The notes under the pieces: model-generated
What the model saw: the letters and a program-made list of their open reading frames with translations, nothing else
Told to the model about the DNA's origin: nothing
Database searches by the model: none
Assembly (NCBI RefSeq): GCF_015999545.1
Contig: NZ_CP065546.1
Span: 124,001-188,000, forward strand
Length of the DNA: 64,000 nucleotides
From: Lysinibacillus sp. JNUCC-52
GTDB lineage: Bacteria > Bacillota > Bacilli > Bacillales_A > Planococcaceae
Direction: 5' to 3'
Shown: one piece after another, positions 17,168-26,780 of the stretch
Position numbering within the stretch: position 1 is the first letter of the stretch
How the letters are laid out: every line of letters begins with the position of its first letter
Made by a program: the position numbers and the translations under genes

Positions 17168-17590
17168 ATGACACCAGAACAAATTGTTAAGAAATTTTTT
17201 GAAGAAGTACGTTCAGGGAAAAATCCTGATTATGCAACTGAATTAATGGCAGACAAAGTAATGGCACACCAAGTTATTTCTGAAGAAGAAATAACGGTTA
17301 TAAGAACGCCGAAAGATTATTCAGATCATGTAAAAGAAATGGTAGATGCGTATGGCAATTTTTCGTTAGAAATCCAAGAATTTATGGTACAAGATAAAAA
17401 AGTATATGTACGATGGAAACAAGTTGGTACCCATGTTGGAGAGGTTGATGGATATCAGCCTACAAGTCTTCCAGTTATAGAAATAGCAAGCGCAGTTTAT
17501 CGAATAGAAGATGAAAAAATAGCAGAATATTGGATACAAATCGATCGAGCTGGTATTGAAATACAACTAAATCGCAATAAAAGTAATTAA
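17168..17590 (+). CDS. SnoaL-like / NTF2-fold protein
   Basis: The 140-residue protein starts TPEQIVKKFFEEVRSGKNPD and ends with a strand pair around AVYRIEDEKIAEYWIQIDRAG, the pattern of SnoaL-like ester-cyclase relatives with an NTF2 cone fold. These bind or convert small hydrophobic ligands. AACGGAGGACTAAA precedes the ATG. It is monocistronic; ligand unknown. Confidence 0.75.
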   Translation: MTPEQIVKKFFEEVRSGKNPDYATELMADKVMAHQVISEEEITVIRTPKDYSDHVKEMVDAYGNFSLEIQEFMVQDKKVYVRWKQVGTHVGEVDGYQPTSLPVIEIASAVYRIEDEKIAEYWIQIDRAGIEIQLNRNKSN

Positions 17591-17609
17591 CATCCTTCGG
17601 GGTGTTTTT
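17590..17609 (+). terminator. Rho-independent terminator
   Basis: ACATCC and GGGTGT pair around TTC, followed by TTTTTATTTT. Confidence 0.8.
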
Positions 17610-17824
17610 ATTTTGCTTTGAAACGGGAGTTTTGGGAAATCCATAACTGAATTGTTGGAAGTGGTGTTTATATAAATTTTATAAGGCAACAATCAAATTA
17701 TTTTTGAAATGGGGGAAAATTAAGACTTTACAAAGAATTCTAACTCCTGTATATTTATTTTCTATTAACGACATATATCGACAATGTTGTTAAATGTTTA
17801 AATCTTTGAAAGGTGTGTTATTTA

Positions 17825-19231
17825 ATGGAAAATGAACAGAGAGAAAAGAAGAGGAGTTGGCTCAAAGTACCTCATACATATACTATTATTTTTGCTATTA
17901 TTTTTTTAGCAGGTATTTTAAGTTATATTATTCCAGCAGGTGAGTTTGATCGTGAAGAAGATGATGAAGGGCGTATGCTCGTTGTAGATGGAAGCTATCA
18001 TCATATTGAGAGTGATCCAGTTTCATTTTTCGAAATGTTTACAGCGATTCCAATGGGGCTTGAAAAAGGAGCTCAAATTATATTTTACATTTTCTTAGTT
18101 AGTGGTGTATTTGGCATTATTCATAAAACAGGTGCGATTGAAGCTGGTGTCTATAAAGGAGTAAAAGCTTTAGAAGGCAGAGAAAAATTACTTATTCCTT
18201 TATCGATGATTTTATTCTCTGTTGGTGGTTTTACAATGGGGATGGCGGAAGAAACAATTATTTTCGTACCCATTGGTGTGGCCATTGCACGCGCGATGGG
18301 CTTTGATGCTGTAACAGGAACTGCCATGATCACACTTGGTGCTGCTAGTGGATTTTTCGGAGGCATGCTTAATCCCTTTACAGTAGGTGTTGCGCAATCA
18401 TTAGCAGATGTACCATTATTCTCAGGGATCGGCTTCCGTGCAGTAGTCTATGTTTTTGTATTAGGCTTTGCTATTTTCTATGTATCTCGCTATGCTTTTA
18501 AGGTGAAAAAGAACCCGCAGGCAAGCGTTATTTATGATATTGAGCAAAAAGCTAAATCTAATGTATCAGTGATTGACATTCCTACATTAACTGGAAAGCA
18601 TAAATTTGTATTTATTGTCATGGCTTGTGGAATTGGCTTTAATATTTATGGTGTCTTTAATTGGGGTTGGTTCTTAACACAGCTAACTGCATCCTTCTTA
18701 ATAATGGGATTAGTTGCAGGATTAATAGGCGGTTTAAAACCTGCTTCTATATTTGATTCCTTTATTGAAGGAGCGAAAGCTGTAACATTTGGTGCTTTAA
18801 TTGTAGGTTTTGCCCGTGCCATTACAGTTGTTTTAGAACAAGGGAAGATTATTGATACAATTGTGTATGCAGCATCTGAAACAATTGGACATTTACCACA
18901 TGCTATTAGTGCAATCGGCATGTTAATTATCCAAGCACTTTTAAATTTATTTATTTCATCAGGCAGTGGACAGGCTGCAGCAACAATGCCGATTATGATT
19001 CCGATTACTGATTTATTAGGATTAGAACGACAAGTGGCTGTTTTAGCATTCCAATATGGGGATTCCCTCACAAACTCTATTATCCCAACTTCATCAGCAT
19101 TAATGGCTTATTTAGCTGTTGCAGGTATCCCATATGAAAAGTGGATTAAATTTATTTGGAAGATGATACTTGGTTGGGTAGTCATTGCTTGTATCGCGTT
19201 AATTGCAGCGGTTGCCTTAGGTATCAGTTAA
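17825..19231 (+). CDS. YfcC family transporter (DcuC/ArsB-like)
   Basis: About 468 residues with 12 or more helices. A basic N-terminus and an early YIIPAGEFDRE block are the hallmark of YfcC/DcuC-like carriers. MGMAEETIIFVPIGVAIA and LFISSGSGQAAATMPIM follow in the two re-entrant-type regions. The family is proposed to move amino acids or C4-dicarboxylates, often as exchangers. I chose the ATG at 17825, nine bases after AAAGGTG. It is monocistronic with a terminator. Substrate not determinable here. Confidence 0.85.
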   Translation: MENEQREKKRSWLKVPHTYTIIFAIIFLAGILSYIIPAGEFDREEDDEGRMLVVDGSYHHIESDPVSFFEMFTAIPMGLEKGAQIIFYIFLVSGVFGIIHKTGAIEAGVYKGVKALEGREKLLIPLSMILFSVGGFTMGMAEETIIFVPIGVAIARAMGFDAVTGTAMITLGAASGFFGGMLNPFTVGVAQSLADVPLFSGIGFRAVVYVFVLGFAIFYVSRYAFKVKKNPQASVIYDIEQKAKSNVSVIDIPTLTGKHKFVFIVMACGIGFNIYGVFNWGWFLTQLTASFLIMGLVAGLIGGLKPASIFDSFIEGAKAVTFGALIVGFARAITVVLEQGKIIDTIVYAASETIGHLPHAISAIGMLIIQALLNLFISSGSGQAAATMPIMIPITDLLGLERQVAVLAFQYGDSLTNSIIPTSSALMAYLAVAGIPYEKWIKFIWKMILGWVVIACIALIAAVALGIS

Positions 19232-19270
19232 AACATAAAGTAATCAAGTTAGACATAATATAAGCAACTT

Positions 19271-19312
19271 CTAAGATCTGAGTCCGATATTGTATTGGGC
19301 TTAGGTTTTTTA
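19271..19312 (+). terminator. Rho-independent terminator
   Basis: CTAAG..AGTCC faces GGGCTTAG, followed by GTTTTTT, after the yfcC-like gene. Confidence 0.7.
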
Positions 19313-19327
19313 ATTTAGCTTGTATAT

Positions 19328-19557
19328 GATGGTGATTATTAAAGGGAAGGCAACTATTTTCAGTATTTAACGGTATTTCTTCGGAAGCTGTTGACGCTAA
19401 TGGAAGTTGGACACAACTAGGTTATGAGGAGTCTTTAATTGAGGGTAAAACTGTATATAAAATCGCGGTTGGAGGAAACTACTCCCATAGTGGTATTATT
19501 TCTTCACATATCATAGAGATGGAATTTCATTGTGATATATACGGAGGAATTAGTTAG
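19328..19557 (+). pseudogene. Frameshifted small gene
   Basis: An ATG frame (MVIIKGKATIFSI) stops at 19370. The overlapping frame from 19363 continues with 64 protein-like codons (VFNGISSEAVDANGSW, then KIAVGGNYSHSGIISS) to 19557 without any start. A single-base change near 19363 would join them. No ribosome site is visible. Product unknown. Confidence 0.4.
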
Positions 19558-19645
19558 AAACCCTAAGCTGCTACAATGGTAGACACATGAATTTGAGTCA
19601 TACTAATATACAATTAATCCGTAAAAATATTATAAGTTCGATTGG

Positions 19646-19677
19646 AAAGGCACTCGTGAAAAATAGCGAGTGCCTTT
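19646..19677. terminator. Perfect hairpin, possible terminator
   Basis: AAAGGCACTCG and CGAGTGCCTTT form an 11-bp perfect stem. No long T tract follows closely on either strand. Confidence 0.5.
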
Positions 19678-19699
19678 ACTTAACATTTTTTATAATTTT

Positions 19700-19902
19700 T
19701 TATTTCACTTTGCATTTGATGAAAATTGCTTTTAATTTCTTTCCTAAGGTAATTAATGACCATGTAATTATAAGAAGATACACTGTTAGAAGAATTCCAA
19801 TAGTAAATATACATTTATCTTTAAACTTATCTCTTTTTTCGTCATTAATAACTCTTTGCAATCTTTTTTTATAACATAAAGCATTTTTTCCAAACTTGCC
19901 AT
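19700..19902 (-). pseudogene. Small membrane protein gene with poly-A frameshift
   Basis: On the minus strand an ATG frame runs into a run of seven A. One extra A would continue it into QRVINDEKRDKFKDK and a clear membrane helix (IGILLTVYLLIITWSLITLG) ending KCKVK. As it stands the frame closes early. It is either a decayed or phase-variable gene or a read error. The ribosome site (GAAAG) is weak. Confidence 0.35.
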
Positions 19903-19933
19903 ACTTTCAAAATTAGTCAAATTAAAACAACAA

Positions 19934-20014
19934 TGTAAACTTGGAGGTAGGTACGGTGCACGACATACATGGCCTGCCTAGTTACTTAGAAAGATTAGGT
20001 TCTTAATAAGTAAC
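19934..20014 (+). ncRNA. Candidate structured leader RNA, copy B
   Basis: This 81-bp segment lies 30 bp upstream of the 566-residue protein gene. AGGTAGG can pair with CCTGCCT across TACGGTGCACGACATACATGG. A second hairpin pairs GTTACTTA with TAAGTAAC around a loop containing GATTAGGT. A second copy at 30,611 keeps GACATACATGGCC and a loop with AATTAGGT while its stem bases differ but still pair (TTAAGA/TCTTAA). I do not recognise a known riboswitch class. Confidence 0.5.
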
Positions 20015-20044
20015 GTTAAAAATATAAAATTGGAGTGATTTGAT

Positions 20045-21745
20045 TTGACAAAATTTACACCCTTGCAAGAAGCTCAAGCCTTTGCAGAAGCGTTTCTACT
20101 ACCTATTGAGCAGTTATCTATAAAACATCCTTATAAGAAGGATAAAGGTCGATATCCTCGAGTCAGAAAATTTATCCAAAACTATTTATTAAATGGTTCA
20201 AGTGAAACATTCAATTCTTCTCCAATTCAACAAGGTGTTGGACAACTAATGATGTTCTGTGCTCAGTTCGCACAACAAAAGGCTCAAGCTGGAGAACATG
20301 ATGCAGTTTACAAAGAAATTGTTAATACTGTTATTCCAAAACTTATCGATAAAGCGTTTAATTTTCCGACGAATCCAATTGATCAACTAGCAGGTTTAAT
20401 TTATCTTGGGGCAGCAATGCTTAAGAAATTAGATGATTCTCAGAGCGATGTTTCATTTTCTAATGTAGATACATTGTTAGAGCAATACCGAGAGCATTTT
20501 GCTAATGAAGTATTAAGTTCCAGAGAATACAATATTTTAAAGTATTATCGTACTCCGTCAGCTTGGACATACGATGATTCAGAAAAATCATATCGTTTTG
20601 CTACTGGGCCATATGAGGGGCAAATCGGATATTGGATTACTACAGCGGATTTATCAACTGATCCTCAGAAAGATTACTTAAATAACCCAACTGTTCTTGA
20701 TGATTCGGGAAAGGTTACGTTCGCAGGTATTCAACCAGGTACAAGCGGTAAAGATTATATTAATCATCATGCAAATTTTAAAACTAAAAACGAACGATTT
20801 ATTCTTAATTCTTCACTAAATGCTGTTGCTTGTTGGATGGCAGCGCATGTATATGATGTAAAGGTTAATGAGACTGGCGCTTCATTAGATCCTGCACATA
20901 ACCTGAAAAATGCAATCCGAGATGTTCTTAGTTATACTCAATGGGGTTCCAATACTTCAGTGGCTAATGCTTCTAAAGGTTGTTTCCAGCAAGAGCCCTA
21001 TAACAATTCATTATCTGCAAAAAGAGTTCTTCCTGTTCACGGGTTTTCTGATGTCAACCTGACAAATAATATGCTACGTGCTCGGTTCGATTCTCCTGCA
21101 TATAATGCTTTTGCAATAACATTCTTGCAAATTTATGCAAGTTTAATAGAAAACCCAACAGCCTCATCATGGCACAGTCTTATTCCGAATATAGAATCGG
21201 ATTCTGGAGTTATGGTTACTCAGTTAATTAATACCTACAAGGAGATTTTTGATAACTATTCAACTATAAAAAATAACTTAGTTAGTAATTCGTTTAGCCA
21301 AGCGAAATATTGGGGAATGTACATTCCTGAAAATGCCATGTTAGGTTCATCAGAGTTGATTAAAAATCCGTGGCAAATGCCTAATAAAGGCGAGGGAATC
21401 AATCAAGCTATGGTTGGATTATTTAATGTTTATCCTGGAATTACAGGACAAGGAATAGCAAGTATGGAAAACAAAGTATCTATAGCGATTAAACATCAAC
21501 TTGATGTTGGTCAAGCATTACACGGCCAAAGTAAGTTTCCATCGCACGGTCGTTCAGGCCTTTGGGATTTGGCTCGCTTAGATATATTAGCCGATACTAC
21601 AAATACAAGTGGAACTGTTGATGTTGCTACAGACCTTACTACCACCGATAAAGAATCTCCGAACTGTGCTGGAGCTCGTCGAGCATTCTACGCTTTAGCT
21701 ATGTCATTAGCAGTTGATGGTTCTAGTGGTTTTACATTAGATTAA
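20045..21745 (+). CDS. Uncharacterised 566-residue protein
   Basis: TTGGAGTGATTTGA precedes the TTG. The protein has no signal peptide, no membrane segment, and no Walker or catalytic motif that I can see. The first 150 residues look helical (LQEAQAFAEAFLLPIEQLS). The middle is richer in strands with GYWITTADL and SGKDYINHHANF. The end contains SHGRSGLWDLARLDILAD and a Cys (SPNCAGARRAF). Composition is that of a folded soluble enzyme or structural protein. A candidate structured RNA lies upstream and a repeat-borne terminator downstream, forming a self-contained module. Function unknown. Confidence 0.75.
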   Translation: MTKFTPLQEAQAFAEAFLLPIEQLSIKHPYKKDKGRYPRVRKFIQNYLLNGSSETFNSSPIQQGVGQLMMFCAQFAQQKAQAGEHDAVYKEIVNTVIPKLIDKAFNFPTNPIDQLAGLIYLGAAMLKKLDDSQSDVSFSNVDTLLEQYREHFANEVLSSREYNILKYYRTPSAWTYDDSEKSYRFATGPYEGQIGYWITTADLSTDPQKDYLNNPTVLDDSGKVTFAGIQPGTSGKDYINHHANFKTKNERFILNSSLNAVACWMAAHVYDVKVNETGASLDPAHNLKNAIRDVLSYTQWGSNTSVANASKGCFQQEPYNNSLSAKRVLPVHGFSDVNLTNNMLRARFDSPAYNAFAITFLQIYASLIENPTASSWHSLIPNIESDSGVMVTQLINTYKEIFDNYSTIKNNLVSNSFSQAKYWGMYIPENAMLGSSELIKNPWQMPNKGEGINQAMVGLFNVYPGITGQGIASMENKVSIAIKHQLDVGQALHGQSKFPSHGRSGLWDLARLDILADTTNTSGTVDVATDLTTTDKESPNCAGARRAFYALAMSLAVDGSSGFTLD

Positions 21746-21803
21746 TAGGAACTTAGGCTCCTTCTTCCAAACTTCTACGACCTAAAGAGCGAGCTTTCGA
21801 CAA

Positions 21804-21890
21804 TTATCACAATAACTAAATAGACGAATGCAAACCCCTTGAGTGGATTCGAGGGGTTTTTATTTTGTTTTGAGAGTGGAATTTCTTATC
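21804..21890 (+). repeat. Dispersed repeat copy R3 with terminator
   Basis: The segment starts TTATCACAATA-ACTAAATAGACG and ends GTTTTGAGAGTGGAATTTCTTAT, sharing both ends with copies R1 and R2. In between, AACCCCTT pairs with AGGGGTT and is followed by TTTTATTTT. It terminates the 566-residue protein gene. Confidence 0.65.
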
Positions 21891-22102
21891 ACGGCTTTTA
21901 TTTTTCGCTGCTATCTTATTATTACCTGTACAATTCTATAACAACAGCGAAAAAGACTCTGCTGCAATTTTACAACGAGAATGCTAAGGGCAATAGAGCT
22001 TGATTGACAGGTTAGTATAAAATATATTTAGGGAATATTTTACATATAATATATGCAAAATGTTAAAATAAAAGTGAATAGTTTGTCTAGGGGGAGAAAG
22101 CC

Positions 22103-22180
22103 TTGTTTTGGGTCGCTATCACCATCTATATTCTTTTAATAGTTAGTTCTATAATTCTCGAAAAGTTGTTGAAACGGTAA
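22103..22180 (+). CDS. Single-TM micropeptide (25 aa)
   Basis: AGGGGGAGAAAGCC precedes a TTG. The 25 residues are one hydrophobic helix (VAITIYILLIVSSIIL) with a basic end. A second open frame (about 22,189-22,303) ends in another hydrophobic stretch but lacks a start. The pair may be a broken two-TM gene or a genuine micropeptide. The rest of 21,891-22,509 shows no gene. Confidence 0.4.
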   Translation: MFWVAITIYILLIVSSIILEKLLKR

Positions 22181-22509
22181 TTTAAACTGGAAAAGGATTT
22201 TAAATTTAGTAAAAGGTTCACTAAAAATCAAAATTTAATAGAAATTATAATGTTGTTTATATTTGTTATTGGTTTTTCTATAACCTTTTTTCCTTTTTAT
22301 TAATTAAACAGCATGGACATTTGTTGAAGATATCGAAATAATGCAGCAAATAGAAACTTCTTTAGTATTAAACATACGGGAGCGATTCTGTAATAAGTAG
22401 CAATGTTAGCTTTCATTTAAGGACCCTTTAATAAAAAAAGCTAGGAAAGTATCTTTATCTTTACAGGAAATAGTGTTATAAAACGCTGTATTCATTAGGA
22501 GGTGTTATT

Positions 22510-22800
22510 GTGATGGAAATATTCTGGATAAACGGACAATATCAAGAAGATGAACGGATTTTTGATTCCCAGTTTGAAGTTTATGAATGGACGGACTCAT
22601 TATATCAAGATTTCTCAAATGGCTTTTTGAGAAAAGAAAATATCGGTTATGCTACTCCTGATGCAAAGGTAATCGATTGTTTAACGGAACTAATACCACA
22701 ATGGGCGGGATACACAAATGTAAATGTTACATTGCATAAAGATATAATTGAAATAGACGGTAAAGATCTGTATAGAATATGGATTACTTATTGTAGATAA
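22510..22800 (+). CDS. Hypothetical protein (95-96 aa)
   Basis: AGGAGGTGTTATT precedes a GTG (22510) and an ATG (22513). The small acidic soluble protein is rich in aromatics (FWINGQYQEDER, YRIWITYC). No domain recognised. The next gene starts 136 bp later on the same strand. Confidence 0.55.
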   Translation: MMEIFWINGQYQEDERIFDSQFEVYEWTDSLYQDFSNGFLRKENIGYATPDAKVIDCLTELIPQWAGYTNVNVTLHKDIIEIDGKDLYRIWITYCR

Positions 22801-22936
22801 AATTATTCCACAATCGAGAGGGATTGTGAAATAACAATTATGAAAGATAACCAAACAATGCTTTGGAAGAGTTTGTGTTAGTCTACTGAACAAACTTAAT
22901 AAAATAGGTAATTGACACAAAAATAAGGGAGAAAAT

Positions 22937-23371
22937 ATGAACACTATTATAAAACAATTAACTGAAATGAAAGATGAATTAAGACAGCCATTTCCTACTG
23001 AAGATATTAATAAAATAAGTGAAGATTTTCGAACAGAATTTTTGAATTTATCGAATGAGGAAGAGGTGGATTTCTATGAGGATTTTCGATTCTACTGTTC
23101 AAACATAGCGGGAACATTAAGTTATGTTTTAGAAGAAAAGATAAATCAAATTCCTGAAGGACAAATTGACATGCTATATAAGTCTTTTTTTGAATACTAT
23201 AATCAATATGAATTTCTTGAAGACAAGATAGCAAACTATAATCATTTCTTTCAAGAATTTAAAATCAATGAGCAAGCAAGAAAATGGTTATTACAGCTGT
23301 TGTCAAATAACCATTATCCATTAAAACAACAGAGTCTTTACACTAAAATAAATCTGAATAATGAGAAATGA
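22937..23371 (+). CDS. Hypothetical helical protein (144 aa)
   Basis: AAGGGAGAAAAT precedes the ATG. The acidic, highly helical protein has evenly spaced aromatics (FYEDFRFYC, FFEYYNQYEFLED). The composition resembles small immunity-type proteins, but that is only an impression. A terminator follows at 23,504. Confidence 0.55.
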   Translation: MNTIIKQLTEMKDELRQPFPTEDINKISEDFRTEFLNLSNEEEVDFYEDFRFYCSNIAGTLSYVLEEKINQIPEGQIDMLYKSFFEYYNQYEFLEDKIANYNHFFQEFKINEQARKWLLQLLSNNHYPLKQQSLYTKINLNNEK

Positions 23372-23503
23372 ACTTTACAAGTATACAAAAAAATTTAATT
23401 CGATCGAGAAAATGGTAAGAAAGCTAGTAAATATTAGAAGTGGAGAAAGATTATCGAGCACTATGGTTTAAAGAGTTAGAAAAAACATATTGAATCAGAT
23501 GAA

Positions 23504-23530
23504 GAAGTAGCCAATGGGCTACTTCTTTTT
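23504..23530 (+). terminator. Rho-independent terminator
   Basis: GAAGTAGCC and GGCTACTTC pair perfectly around AATG, followed by TTTTT. Confidence 0.85.
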
Positions 23531-23756
23531 AATAACATTTGCTTAACAATCGGGTCAGAATGTGGAATAACAATCTTTTAAAATGTTACCTAACACCGCT
23601 TTTGCAAAAATAATATAGTTGTTTAGTTTGAATTCATTTAAAAAAATAGTTTTATTAAAAAAAGACACCGCAGTGTCTGATGTTTTTCAAATTAAGCATA
23701 CCGATAAGTTGAAATTCAATTACTTATAATTATGCTTATCACGGGAGCGAGATATT

Positions 23757-25187
23757 TTATCGGCGAGTGTATACAAACCATGTAATACTTGCTGTTAATA
23801 ATGCAGAGGAAATCAAAGCTGTAAAAACGCTATATGTTTGCCAAATAAGTATCGTTGACCAATCGAAAGCAAAGCACAGTATACCCAGGACGATCGTAGC
23901 AATCAGGAAAATAACTGTTACGATTGTTCTCCTTTTTGTCATTCGATGTCGCTCATTCGTTTTCCTTCTGCTGCGTAATCCTAATAGAAATAGCAAAACT
24001 GCCAATAGGGAAAGAATAATGGTGAAAGACGACAAAATAATATCCAACAGCTGTGTGCCGCTTATTTCATATGACTGAGTTAGATTGCCATCTAATATAT
24101 CTTTAACTTTTAGTACCAGGTTTATATTGGTATTCGCACCGTTACTCAGCAAGCAAATGGCTGTGCGTTCATTTGGCAATATGACTACTTCGGTTCTGAA
24201 ATTTGGATTGCCCCCAGTGTGTTCTATAATCGTTTGGTCGGCGTTAACCAACCAGCCTGCCGCATAATACATATCGTTGACAGACGAAACTGACATATCA
24301 CCCTTATGTGATTTTTCGATAACCGTTTGCAATATTTCGGGTATGTTCTGCACGATACCAATTTGTATGCCCATCCAACGCGCCATATCTTTTGTATTAG
24401 AAATGATGTAGCCTGCAGGTTTATTCCCAGCATAATCTGGAGCTTTAAATGGGGTTGTCATAAAAAAGGAAGAACGGTAGCCTTGTGCCAACTGTCCAGT
24501 GGCTTGAGCATCTTCTTTATAAACATACGTCTGGTGAAGACCTAACGGCTGAAATACCTGTTCTTTCATAAAGTCTTCATAGCTTTGTCCCGACACCATC
24601 TCAATAACCAAACCCAATACGTCATAATTAACGGTTCCATAGTTATACTGTTCACCGGGAGGGAACTCCAATTCTGCATCAGCAAGCATTTCCACAGTCT
24701 TTTGCAACATATCTGGTGTATTACCTTGTGGAATATTTTGAGTATGTCTAATATTTGTTAGACCACTTGTATGATGAAGAAAGTTATTTAATGTAAGACT
24801 TTGCATATCAACAAGTCTCCCTTGATACTTTAACGTAAACCAAGGTAAATATTTTTGGACAGGGTCAGTCATTGAGAGCAACCCTTGCTCTTCCAACAGC
24901 ATAATACCCAAACCAGTAAAAGCTTTACTGACTGAGGCTAACTCATAGAGTGTATTTTCACTTGCAGACAACCCCTTTTCACGGTCTGCATACCCTGAAG
25001 AAAAGTAGAGCACTTCATTATCAACAAGAATTGAGATTGACATTCCTGGAACACCTGATATATGACGGGCATCATCTAGCAACGCTTGTATTGCCGCAGA
25101 TTTCGAATCTGACAAGGCATAACTTTGTGTTGAGAATCCTGAGAATAATATAAATATCATTAATATAAAAATAAAAATCTTTTTCAT
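23757..25187 (-). CDS. Membrane-anchored class C serine hydrolase (beta-lactamase/PBP-like)
   Basis: The 476 residues open with a signal peptide (to about 24). The serine hydrolase domain shows SVSK (Ser85, Lys88), HHTSGL near 138, YGTVNYDVLG at 183 and HTGG near 325. Three membrane helices close the protein (about 375-475), the layout of Bacillus PBP4*-like esterases and D-aminopeptidase relatives. The second motif reads YGT where YxN is usual. The substrate may be an envelope peptide or ester. It overlaps the upstream gene by 4 bp, so the two are translationally coupled. Confidence 0.85.
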   Translation of the reverse strand: MKKIFIFILMIFILFSGFSTQSYALSDSKSAAIQALLDDARHISGVPGMSISILVDNEVLYFSSGYADREKGLSASENTLYELASVSKAFTGLGIMLLEEQGLLSMTDPVQKYLPWFTLKYQGRLVDMQSLTLNNFLHHTSGLTNIRHTQNIPQGNTPDMLQKTVEMLADAELEFPPGEQYNYGTVNYDVLGLVIEMVSGQSYEDFMKEQVFQPLGLHQTYVYKEDAQATGQLAQGYRSSFFMTTPFKAPDYAGNKPAGYIISNTKDMARWMGIQIGIVQNIPEILQTVIEKSHKGDMSVSSVNDMYYAAGWLVNADQTIIEHTGGNPNFRTEVVILPNERTAICLLSNGANTNINLVLKVKDILDGNLTQSYEISGTQLLDIILSSFTIILSLLAVLLFLLGLRSRRKTNERHRMTKRRTIVTVIFLIATIVLGILCFAFDWSTILIWQTYSVFTALISSALLTASITWFVYTRR

Positions 25188-25825
25188 AAACCCTGCTTTT
25201 CTGTCGAACCAAAAACTTCATCAACCTCTTTTGAAAAAACTTGGAAAATATAGTTTTTCTCTTGTTCTTCCGAAGCAATGCCTGTCCCTAAACCTTCAGG
25301 TGTTTTCCCACCTTGAATAAACATTAAAATATTATGGTCATCGTCAACTGTTGAAAAATCACCTTTGTGCCAACGTTTTAATATATCTAGATATATTTCA
25401 TAAGGTGCATATTTATCAGACATTTTATGACGTTCATATTTATCTTTGTTTTCTTCTACCATCTGTATTAAAGTGTCGATTCTTTCTGGTGTAATCATAA
25501 TAGAACCTTCTTTCGATTCAGCGATAATCTTTTGGTGTGCCATCTCTTGAATCACTTCTTCTACTAGATTGCCAACAAAGGGTTCATCTCCACTTTTCCA
25601 ATCATCAATTTTCTTGGAGAAAATAGGATTTTCCCACCCCATACCACTCACATCAACCGTCGATACAAATTTTTCTTTTTCCTCTTCTTTTGAATTGTTC
25701 TTTAATTCTTTAACATCATGTTCAGACTCTTCTTTCTCATAGATCTTTTCTGTGATTAAAAGAGTACCACCTATACTCAATAACGCAGTTAAAACAACAA
25801 TACCTAAAACATATGTCCACTTCAT
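25184..25825 (-). CDS. Membrane-anchored protein of unknown function
   Basis: The 213 residues start with one N-terminal helix (residues 4-24), then a charged linker (KELKNNSKEEEKEK) and an extracytoplasmic helical domain containing MAHQKI and PYEIYLDILKRWHKGDF. I think of the Bacillus DUF6241 group, with low certainty. It is first in a two-gene operon with the serine hydrolase, suggesting an envelope partner role. Confidence 0.6.
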   Translation of the reverse strand: MKWTYVLGIVVLTALLSIGGTLLITEKIYEKEESEHDVKELKNNSKEEEKEKFVSTVDVSGMGWENPIFSKKIDDWKSGDEPFVGNLVEEVIQEMAHQKIIAESKEGSIMITPERIDTLIQMVEENKDKYERHKMSDKYAPYEIYLDILKRWHKGDFSTVDDDHNILMFIQGGKTPEGLGTGIASEEQEKNYIFQVFSKEVDEVFGSTEKQGL

Positions 25826-26780
25826 TATTCCACCACCATAAATAACATTTTAAACCAAATTATCATATATAATCCTTTGTGTAAACAACGATTACATTTT
25901 CTCGCTCTCCTGACAATTCACTTAATAAATCATATTCCAATTCACACAATGTACTCTATTTATCTGCGTGATTTGATGAAATTGAATAATGTGCAATAAA
26001 CAACATATGTAACAAAAAACATATTTTATTTTCATACGCGAAATAATGTGTGTTTTAACTTTTTAATAACTTTTTTTGTACTTCTGACGTAAACCCGTTG
26101 TATCTGAACAAGGGGCCTTTCATTCGTCCATTATTTCAACTAACGGATGCTTCGTTCAAGGAGGATTTAGCAATCAAGATAACTTTTTTTCATTGAAAGA
26201 AGTGTTGAAATACGCTCCTAAATCTACCTAGCTTCAAAAGGTTATAGAAGTGGATGAAACAATTAAAACGGAATTTGCAGAAAATATGAGGGAAGTTATC
26301 GAAGACACAGATTATGCAGTTTTTGAAGAATAACCGATGCAACACATGGAAGTGTCAATGAACAGTAAAACTTGTCATTTCTTGCGCTTACCCGGGAAAT
26401 TATTATTTATTTCCTAACTGAAATATCACATTTCGAATAGCATTTTTGCAGGAACAAGCCTTGATCAGATGGTGTTACACATAAGCCTCTACAAAAAAAT
26501 ATCAGTACAAAGAAAACGAGATAGGGTTTTATCAGAACCTTGAAGCATTACGCGTGCTGAAAGGTTTGAGCACTCAGGACGAAGCTTTAGATTATGCTAT
26601 TACAATGACTGAAAGAGCGAGGGCTTCATGAGACTGTGAAACGGTATGCAAATTGAAATTATTAGTGCGTGTAAGCCAGTGCTAAAAGTTAGAGAAAACG
26701 GCTTTAAGTTGTTTTATCAGCAGACTTGAAGCATTTGAGAGAAACTAGTATCGATTATTAAGTGGGTTTTGAATAGTTAA
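25826..26780. other. Degraded coding fragments, no intact gene
   Basis: Short protein-like frames appear without starts. About 26,191-26,333 reads EVLKYAPKST, a stop, then VIEVDETIKTEFAENMREVI. About 26,538-26,633 reads YQNLEALRVLKGLSTQDEAL to a TGA. These look like remnants of at least two decayed genes. A hydrophobic short ORF promoter region for the downstream methylase may lie at the right end. Confidence 0.45.

Noticed and set aside
18646-19071. 141-codon minus-strand frame
   Set aside because: Shadow of the YfcC-family transporter; no start signals and unnatural composition.
19587-19874. 95-codon plus-strand frame
   Set aside because: It runs through an 11-bp perfect hairpin and is antisense to a more plausible (frameshifted) membrane gene; hydrophobic low-complexity translation.
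23767-24545. Several plus-strand frames over the serine hydrolase
   Set aside because: Antisense shadows of a gene with clear catalytic motifs and operon coupling.
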